Shown here piece by piece: positions 59,235-64,000 of a stretch of 64,000 bases of DNA. Under the pieces are notes generated by a model, which saw only the letters and a program-made list of their open reading frames with translations, made no database searches and was not told the origin of the DNA. Every line of letters starts with the position of its first letter. Position 1 is the first letter of the stretch. This stretch comes from CAWJFP01 sp963842155 (GTDB taxonomy: Bacteria; Pseudomonadota; Alphaproteobacteria; JACZXZ01): the NCBI GenBank assembly GCA_963842155.1, contig CAWJFP010000039.1:27386-91385 (forward strand), given 5' to 3'. A program made the position numbers and the translations under genes.

Positions 59235-60293
59235 TCATAGCACTTGGCTCGGATCGAAGTTGAGGATCATGTCCTGCCATTGCGAATATTTGTCGGGCGG
59301 CAGATGGAGGGGCGCGCATTCATAGACGGCGCGCTCGGCGCTTTCGGCGGCGGCGCGGAAGAAGCCGTCCGACTGCAGCCGGCCCTGGTCGGTGATCGAG
59401 ACGGCGCGCACCGAGCCGTCGACATTGAGCTGCACCCTGAGCTCGACGACCAGGTTCTTCGCGTCCTTGGCGCCGGCCGGGATGTTCCAGCAGCCCTCGA
59501 TCTGGCGCCGCACGGCGTCGATCTCGCTGATGCTGAGGCGCTGGTCCAGGCTGGCGGTCGTCTGGGTCGGGCGGGCGAACTCCCTCACCACGTTCTGCGC
59601 CTGGTCCTGGCGCGGCGTCGCCTGCGTCACGGTCTTGAGCACGCGCTCGAGATCGGGCTGCTGCGGCTGAGGCTTCTGCTCGATCCTCGGCTTGTTCTCG
59701 TCCAGGCTCTTGAGGATCGAGGCGAGTTGGTCGGGCTGCGGCTTGGGCTCGGTCTTCTGCTTGGGCGGCGGCGGCGGCGGCGGCGGCGGCGGCACGCGCG
59801 CCTCGGGCTTGGGCGGTTCGGGCTTGGGCTTCGATTTGGGCGTCGACTCCTCGGCGGGCGGCACGGCGGCGACGACGGGCGGCGCGGGCTTGGGCGGCTC
59901 GGGCGGCGTCGGCGGAGCCGGCGGCGGGAGCTGCGGCGGCGTGGGCGGTGCCGCATTGACGATCGGGGGCGGTGGCGCGGGTGGCGGCGTGGTGACCACC
60001 GGGGGCGGCGGCGTGGGCGGCGCCGAGTTCTCGACGGGAGGCGGCGGCGCGGGCTTGGGCGGCTCGGGCAAGGGCGGGGGCGCCGGCGGCGTCACCGCTT
60101 GCTTGGGCAGCGGCTTGGGCTCGGCCTGGGGTGCGGTGGGCGGAATATTCGTCTTCTCGGCGAGCGTCACCAGCTCGACCGGCACGGCCTCGCCGATATC
60201 GAGGGGCGGGCGCATCAGATGCGGCAGCCCGAAATAGGCGAGCAGGATCACCGCGAGATGCAGCACGGCCGAGAAGAAGGCGCCCCTCCGCAT
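59235..60293 (-). CDS. tolA: TolA-like protein of the Tol-Pal system
   Basis: 352 residues. An N-terminal membrane helix (SAVLHLAVILLAYFGLPHLM) is followed by about 160 residues very rich in Pro, Lys and Glu (PPPPPPPKQKTEPKPQPDQ), and a C-terminal TonB/TolA-like domain with VRRQIEGCWNIPAGAKDAKN and LVVELRVQLNVDGSVRAVSI. Alphaproteobacterial TolA proteins have this Pro-rich linker in place of the long helix of E. coli. It bridges TolQR to TolB/Pal. Confidence 0.92.
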   Translation of the reverse strand: MRRGAFFSAVLHLAVILLAYFGLPHLMRPPLDIGEAVPVELVTLAEKTNIPPTAPQAEPKPLPKQAVTPPAPPPLPEPPKPAPPPPVENSAPPTPPPPVVTTPPPAPPPPIVNAAPPTPPQLPPPAPPTPPEPPKPAPPVVAAVPPAEESTPKSKPKPEPPKPEARVPPPPPPPPPPKQKTEPKPQPDQLASILKSLDENKPRIEQKPQPQQPDLERVLKTVTQATPRQDQAQNVVREFARPTQTTASLDQRLSISEIDAVRRQIEGCWNIPAGAKDAKNLVVELRVQLNVDGSVRAVSITDQGRLQSDGFFRAAAESAERAVYECAPLHLPPDKYSQWQDMILNFDPSQVL

Positions 60294-60297
60294 GGCG

Positions 60298-60780
60298 TCA
60301 CTGCGTTCCCTTCTTGGCCGGCGCGACCGGCGCTGCCGGCGCGGTGGGCAGCGCGGGCGCCTCCACGACGAGCGCCACCTTGCGGAAGCCCGCCTGATTG
60401 ATGGTCGACATCACGTCCATGATGCGCCCGTAATTGATGCCCTTGTCGCCGCGCACGAAGATGCGCGTATCGGGCTTGCTGTGCGTGATCGCCTCGAGCC
60501 GCGCGCCCAGCTCGTCGAGCTGCACCGGGCTGTCCTGGATGTAGATGTTGCCTTGCGCGTTCACCGTGACGACGAGCGGCTCGTCCTGGCCCGAGATCGG
60601 GTTGGCGTTCGCCTTGGGCAGGTCGACCGGCACGCCCACGGTCAAAAGCGGCGCCGTCACCATGAAGATGACGAGCAGAACCAGCATCACGTCGACCATC
60701 GGCGTGACGTTGATCTCCGACATGGGCAGGCGCTTGACGCGGCCGCTCTGCCGCCGGGCGGTTCGCTCCGTCATCGCCAT
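60298..60780 (-). CDS. tolR: TolR (ExbD/TolR family)
   Basis: 160 residues. One membrane helix with the proton-path Asp in VTPMVDVMLVLLVIFMVTAP, then the periplasmic domain (VPVDLPKANANP, DTRIFVRGDKGINYGRIMDVMSTINQAGFRKVALV) and an Ala/Pro-rich tail. It works with TolQ as a proton-driven motor. It starts 1 bp after tolQ ends and stops 4 bp before tolA starts. Confidence 0.96.
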   Translation of the reverse strand: MAMTERTARRQSGRVKRLPMSEINVTPMVDVMLVLLVIFMVTAPLLTVGVPVDLPKANANPISGQDEPLVVTVNAQGNIYIQDSPVQLDELGARLEAITHSKPDTRIFVRGDKGINYGRIMDVMSTINQAGFRKVALVVEAPALPTAPAAPVAPAKKGTQ

Positions 60781-60781
60781 G

Positions 60782-61507
60782 TCAGGTCCTTTCCTCGAGC
60801 TGGCGCGAGAGGATGGCCGAGAACTCGCTCGAGAAGGCGTCGAGACGGCCGGTATAGCGGGTGAGATCGCTCGAGATCTTGTTGTAGGCGATGACCGCCG
60901 GGATGGCGGCGACGAGGCCGAGCGCGGTCGCGAAAAGCGCTTCCGCGATGCCGGGCGCCACGGCGGCGAGCGTGGTGTTGCGGGTGGCCGCGATCGCTTG
61001 GAAGCTGTCCATGATGCCCCACACCGTGCCGAAGAGGCCGACGAAAGGTGCCGTCGAGCCGACCGAGGCGAGGAAGGAGAGATAGCGCTCGAGCCGCGCC
61101 ATCTCGCGCGCCAGGGTCACCTGCATCACGCGCTCGATGCGCTCCTGCAGGCTCAGGCGCACCTCGCGCATGTTGACGCCCTTGCTCATCGAGCGGCGCC
61201 ATTCCCGCATCGCCGCCGAGAACATCGCCGCCATCGGATCCTGCGGCTTGTTCTGGATGCGGTCATAGAGCTCCTCGAGCGAGCCGCCCGACCAGAAGGC
61301 GTCCTCGAACATGGAGGTGTGGCGGCTCAACCGGCGCAGCCGGATGAGCTTCTCGAAGATGATCGACCAGCTCCAGAAGGAGGCGGCGAGCAGCATGATC
61401 AGCACCAGCTTGACGATGGTGTCGGCGCGCAAGAAGAGCGTCCACATCGACAAATCGGGCGGCACCGATCCGGCGAGACTCAAGGCGTCTACGGCTGTGT
61501 TTTGCAT
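60782..61507 (-). CDS. tolQ: TolQ (MotA/TolQ/ExbB proton channel)
   Basis: 241 residues with three membrane helices: IVKLVLIMLLAASFWSWSII, YLSFLASVGSTAPFVGLFGTVWGIM and AEALFATALGLVAAIPAVIAY. The ExbB-family motif VGSTAPFVGLFGTVWGIMDSF is complete. It forms the inner-membrane motor with TolR and energises TolA. It starts 4 bp after ybgC ends. Confidence 0.97.
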   Translation of the reverse strand: MQNTAVDALSLAGSVPPDLSMWTLFLRADTIVKLVLIMLLAASFWSWSIIFEKLIRLRRLSRHTSMFEDAFWSGGSLEELYDRIQNKPQDPMAAMFSAAMREWRRSMSKGVNMREVRLSLQERIERVMQVTLAREMARLERYLSFLASVGSTAPFVGLFGTVWGIMDSFQAIAATRNTTLAAVAPGIAEALFATALGLVAAIPAVIAYNKISSDLTRYTGRLDAFSSEFSAILSRQLEERT

Positions 61508-61511
61508 GGTT

Positions 61512-61967
61512 TCAACTTCTGCCCTCAGATTGCGACAAAATTACGAGCGGGTTGCGTATCTCCGCGGGCAGGCGGGCCGGCCTGCCGGCGCGGTCGACGC
61601 AGGCGATGAGGAGGCCGATCCGCGCGAGCTCGGCCCGCTCGCGCTTGACGATCTGCTCGGCCTCGAGGCTCGCATGCCGAACCACGATCAGACGGCTATG
61701 CACCTCCAGCGCGTCGTCGAGGCGCGCGGGCTTGAGATAGTCGATCAGGCAGCGCCGCACCGCGAAGAAGACGCCGCTCCGCTCCAAGAGCGCGCCATGC
61801 TCCACGCTGATGAGGCGGAGGAGCTCGGTGCGCGCGCGTTCCACGTAACGCAGGTAGTTAGCATAATAGACGATGCCGGCGGCGTCCGTATCCTCGTAGA
61901 AGACGCGGATGGGGTAGATATGCACGTCGCCGCGGATGACGCCACTGGTGGGCCGCGTCTCGCTCAT
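61512..61967 (-). CDS. ybgC: Tol-Pal-associated acyl-CoA thioesterase YbgC
   Basis: 151 residues from the ATG at 61967, overlapping ruvB by 4 bp. The hotdog 4HBT motif RVFYEDTDAAGIVYYANYLR then YVERARTELLR contains the catalytic Asp. VRRCLIDYLKPARLDDALEV and ASLEAEQIVKRE complete the fold. YbgC hydrolyses acyl-CoA or acyl-ACP and is commonly the first gene of the tol cluster. Confidence 0.95.
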   Translation of the reverse strand: MSETRPTSGVIRGDVHIYPIRVFYEDTDAAGIVYYANYLRYVERARTELLRLISVEHGALLERSGVFFAVRRCLIDYLKPARLDDALEVHSRLIVVRHASLEAEQIVKRERAELARIGLLIACVDRAGRPARLPAEIRNPLVILSQSEGRS

Positions 61968-63043
61968 GGCACGCCGCGCTCGTCGGCGTCCTTGTCGAGG
62001 AGCGGCATGTCGAGCTGCGCCGCGCGCTGCGGCGGGGGTGCCAAGCCCAGGTAGCGGTAGCCCTGATCGGCCAGCATGCGGCCGCGCGGGGTGCGCTGCA
62101 GCAGGCCCTGCTGGATGAGATAGGGCTCGATCACCTCCTCGAGCACGTCGCGCTGCTCGCCGAGCGCCGCGCACATGGTCTCGACCCCCACCGGCCCGCC
62201 GCCGTAATTCTCGGCGACGCAGCGCAGATAGCGCCTGTCCATGGCGTCGAGCCCCTGCTGGTCGACCTCGAGGCGGGTGAGGGCCGCGTCGGCGGCGGCG
62301 CGGTCGATCCGCTCGAGCCCCGCCACGGCGGCGAAATCGCGCACCCGGCGCAGCAGCCGCCCGGCGATGCGCGGCGTGCCGCGCGCGCGCCGCGCGATCT
62401 CGCTCGCCCCGTCGGCGGAGAGCGCGACCGCGAGCACGCGCGCCCCGCGCCGCACGATCTCGACGAGCTCCGCCTCGCTGTAGAAGACGAGGCGCAGCGG
62501 AATGCCGAAGCGCTCGCGCAAGGGCGTGGTGATGCGGCCCGAGCGCGTGGTGGCTCCAACAAGCGTGAAGGGCGGCAGGTCGAGCCGCACCGAGCGCGCG
62601 GCCGGCCCCTCGCCGATGATGAGGTCGAGCTGGAAATCCTCCATCGCGGGATAGAGGATCTCCTCGACCGCCGGGCTCAGGCGATGGATCTCGTCGATGA
62701 AGAGCACGTCGCGCGGCTGCAGGTTGGTGAGCAGCGCCGCGAGGTCGCCCGCGCGCGCGATCACCGGGCCCGAGGTGGCGCGGAAGCCCACCGCGAGCTC
62801 GCGCGCGATGATCTGGGCAAGCGTGGTCTTGCCGAGACCGGGCGGGCCCGCCAGCAGCACATGGTCGAGCGCCTCGCGACGCGCGCGCGCGGCGGCGATG
62901 AAGACGCCGAGATTGGCGCGCACCTGCGCCTGGCCGACGAACTCCTCGAGGCTCTGCGGCCTGAGCGAGCTCTCGGCCGCGTCGCCCGCGGCGGCGGCGG
63001 GCGCGATCACGCGCGGCTCCTCGGCGCGCTCGGCGGCGCTCAC
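61964..63043 (-). CDS. ruvB: Holliday junction branch-migration ATPase RuvB
   Basis: 359 residues from a GTG at 63043 that overlaps the ruvA stop (GTGA). Walker A LLAGPPGLGKTTLAQI, Walker B DVLFIDEIHRLSPAVEE, sensor VGATTRSGRITTPLRERFGIPLRL, and the C-terminal winged helix with GGGPVGVETMCAALGE and YLIQQGLLQRTPRGRM. It drives branch migration with RuvA. It overlaps ybgC by 4 bp. Confidence 0.97.
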   Translation of the reverse strand: MSAAERAEEPRVIAPAAAAGDAAESSLRPQSLEEFVGQAQVRANLGVFIAAARARREALDHVLLAGPPGLGKTTLAQIIARELAVGFRATSGPVIARAGDLAALLTNLQPRDVLFIDEIHRLSPAVEEILYPAMEDFQLDLIIGEGPAARSVRLDLPPFTLVGATTRSGRITTPLRERFGIPLRLVFYSEAELVEIVRRGARVLAVALSADGASEIARRARGTPRIAGRLLRRVRDFAAVAGLERIDRAAADAALTRLEVDQQGLDAMDRRYLRCVAENYGGGPVGVETMCAALGEQRDVLEEVIEPYLIQQGLLQRTPRGRMLADQGYRYLGLAPPPQRAAQLDMPLLDKDADERGVP

Positions 63044-63651
63044 GCGCTGAGCTCCTTGAGCCCAGCCCTCACCAGCTCGCCGAGCCGCGCATCGGGCCCA
63101 AGCCGCCCGGCGGCATGGCTCACCGCCCCGAACGCCTCCGAGCGGCCATAGCCCAGATTGACCAGCGCCGAGACGGCGTCGGCCAGCTCGCCGCTCACGC
63201 CGGGCGCGACCCCGGCCGAAGGCTCCGCGAGGCCCGCCGGGCCGAGTGCGATGGCGCCGACCTTGTCCTTGAGCTCGGCCAGGATGCGTTGCGCGAGCTT
63301 GGGCCCCACGCCCGGCGCCCGGGTGACGGCCGCGCGGTCCTGCGCGGCGATGGCTTGCGCGAGCGAGGCGGGCTCGAGCACGGTCAGAATCGCGAGCGCC
63401 ACCTTGGCGCCGACGCCCTGCACCGTGTCGAGCAGGCGGAACCATTGCCGCTCGGCGGGGTCGGCGAAGCCGTAGAGATGGATATGGTCCTGGCCGACGC
63501 GCGTCTCGACGAAAAGGCTCGCCGTGGCGCCGGGCTGGAGCCGGCCGAGCGTGCGACCGGAGCAGAAGAGGAGATAGCCCACCCCGCCCACGTCGAGCAC
63601 GGCCGAGCTCTCGGCCACCCCGTCGATGACGCCGGTGAGCTTGGCGATCAT
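63040..63651 (-). CDS. ruvA: Holliday junction DNA-binding protein RuvA
   Basis: 203 residues. MIAKLTGVIDGVAESSAVLDVGGVGYLLFCSG is the N-terminal OB fold. Helix-hairpin-helix units are LLDTVQGVGAKVALAIL and APGVGPKLAQRILAELKDK. The C-terminal domain LADAVSALVNLGYGRSEAFGAV binds RuvB. The tetramer holds the four-way junction. It lies between ruvC and ruvB in the usual order. Confidence 0.97.
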   Translation of the reverse strand: MIAKLTGVIDGVAESSAVLDVGGVGYLLFCSGRTLGRLQPGATASLFVETRVGQDHIHLYGFADPAERQWFRLLDTVQGVGAKVALAILTVLEPASLAQAIAAQDRAAVTRAPGVGPKLAQRILAELKDKVGAIALGPAGLAEPSAGVAPGVSGELADAVSALVNLGYGRSEAFGAVSHAAGRLGPDARLGELVRAGLKELSA

Positions 63652-63681
63652 TGGGGTTCGGCCATCATCGCGGTCTCGCGT

Positions 63682-64000
63682 TCATGGCCGCGCCCTGCCG
63701 ATCGAGACGGCGATGCCCGCGCGCTCCGCCCGCCGCCATCGCGCGAGCGTGGCGTCGTGATGGGCATGGCAGATGGCGACGGCGAGCGCGTCGGCGGCGT
63801 CGGGGCCGGCGATCTCGGCCGCGGGCAGCAGACGGCGCACCATGGCCTGGATCTGCTCCTTGCCGGCATGGCCCGCGCCGACCACGGACTTCTTCACCAG
63901 GTTGGTGGGATATTCCGCGACCGGCAGCCCGGCGCGCGCGGGCGCCAACAGCGCCATGCCGCGCGCGAGGCCGAGCTTCAGGGTCGAGCTCGCATTCATG
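63682..64000 (-). CDS. ruvC: Crossover junction endodeoxyribonuclease RuvC, C-terminal part (runs off the window)
   Basis: The visible 105 codons or so correspond to the RuvC C-terminal two-thirds: STLKLGLARGMALLAPARAGLPVAEY, PTNLVKKSVVGAGHAGKEQIQAMVRRLL and GPDAADALAVAICHAHH, which holds the last catalytic Asp cluster. The N-terminal part with the first catalytic Asp lies beyond 64000. It resolves Holliday junctions. The stop is 30 bp before the ruvA start. Confidence 0.95.
   Translation of the reverse strand, partial: MNASSTLKLGLARGMALLAPARAGLPVAEYPTNLVKKSVVGAGHAGKEQIQAMVRRLLPAAEIAGPDAADALAVAICHAHHDATLARWRRAERAGIAVSIGRARP

Noticed and set aside
55964..59263. A 1099-codon plus-strand open frame across pal and tolB
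   Set aside because: It is Arg/Ala/Gly-rich antisense to pal and tolB, whose own translations show all family motifs. Only its first part (from 56045) matches a real gene, the broken hydrolase.

Overview
The window is about 64 kb of high-GC bacterial chromosome. Several features point to an alphaproteobacterium, probably Rhodospirillales-like or Rhizobiales-like. These are the ruvCAB-ybgC-tolQRAB-pal ... ybgF-tilS-ftsH-folP-glmM gene order, the rluD-rpoH pair with an RpoH-type sigma factor, the purA-hisZ ... serA-serC block, DUF1127 proteins, and the CTAGAGC-type and CCCGCGAAAGCGGG-type intergenic repeats. These are inferences from gene order and motifs; no database search was run.

Layout. 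1-12 kb holds metabolic and hypothetical genes: the start of a PaaK-like AMP-forming ligase, a DUF2877/AllH-like protein, a PilZ-methyltransferase convergent with a membrane histidine kinase, an alpha/beta hydrolase with a FabZ-like protein that lacks the catalytic His, two secreted proteins, an AraC regulator, two VOC proteins, a serine hydrolase and a DUF899 protein. 12.6-17.3 kb is an accessory stretch: a MarR gene with a palindromic operator inside its promoter, a decayed second copy of the serine hydrolase/DUF899 junction, AT-richer orphan genes (one frameshifted at a G7 run), a SRPBCC protein, a VapBC module, and a HicBA module directly behind tRNA-Glu(CTC). 17.4-31 kb is mostly core: ltaE, a small membrane protein, rluD, rpoH, an EamA exporter, purA, hisZ, then two genes and an IS630 element inserted before serA-serC, then a DUF1127 gene.

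31-43 kb holds regulators with their likely targets: LysR, tartrate dehydrogenase, a PEP-mutase-family enzyme, and a MocR regulator divergent from a DUF1127-EamA-AlaX-PhzF-GNAT cluster whose EamA start carries 24-bp tandem repeats. A GDT1-type metal transporter, a ferritin-like di-iron protein and a class IV aminotransferase resembling (R)-amine transaminases follow.

43-64 kb is envelope, cell-division and repair housekeeping, all on the minus strand: ruvC-ruvA-ruvB, ybgC, tolQ-tolR-tolA-tolB-pal, then ybgF-tilS-ftsH-folP-glmM-thiD with several stop/start overlaps. The normally adjacent pal and ybgF are separated by about 7 kb. That insert holds an AT-richer, decaying mobile block bounded by 12-bp inverted repeats (two IS1595 copies and orphan membrane proteins), a DUF2380/3280-like secreted protein, a receiver domain lacking its phosphoacceptor Asp, and a frameshifted hydrolase. 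I see no CRISPR array, rRNA or phage structural genes. The most unusual items are the catalytic-site losses, the local duplications, the reiterated start-site repeat and the interrupted Tol-Pal locus.
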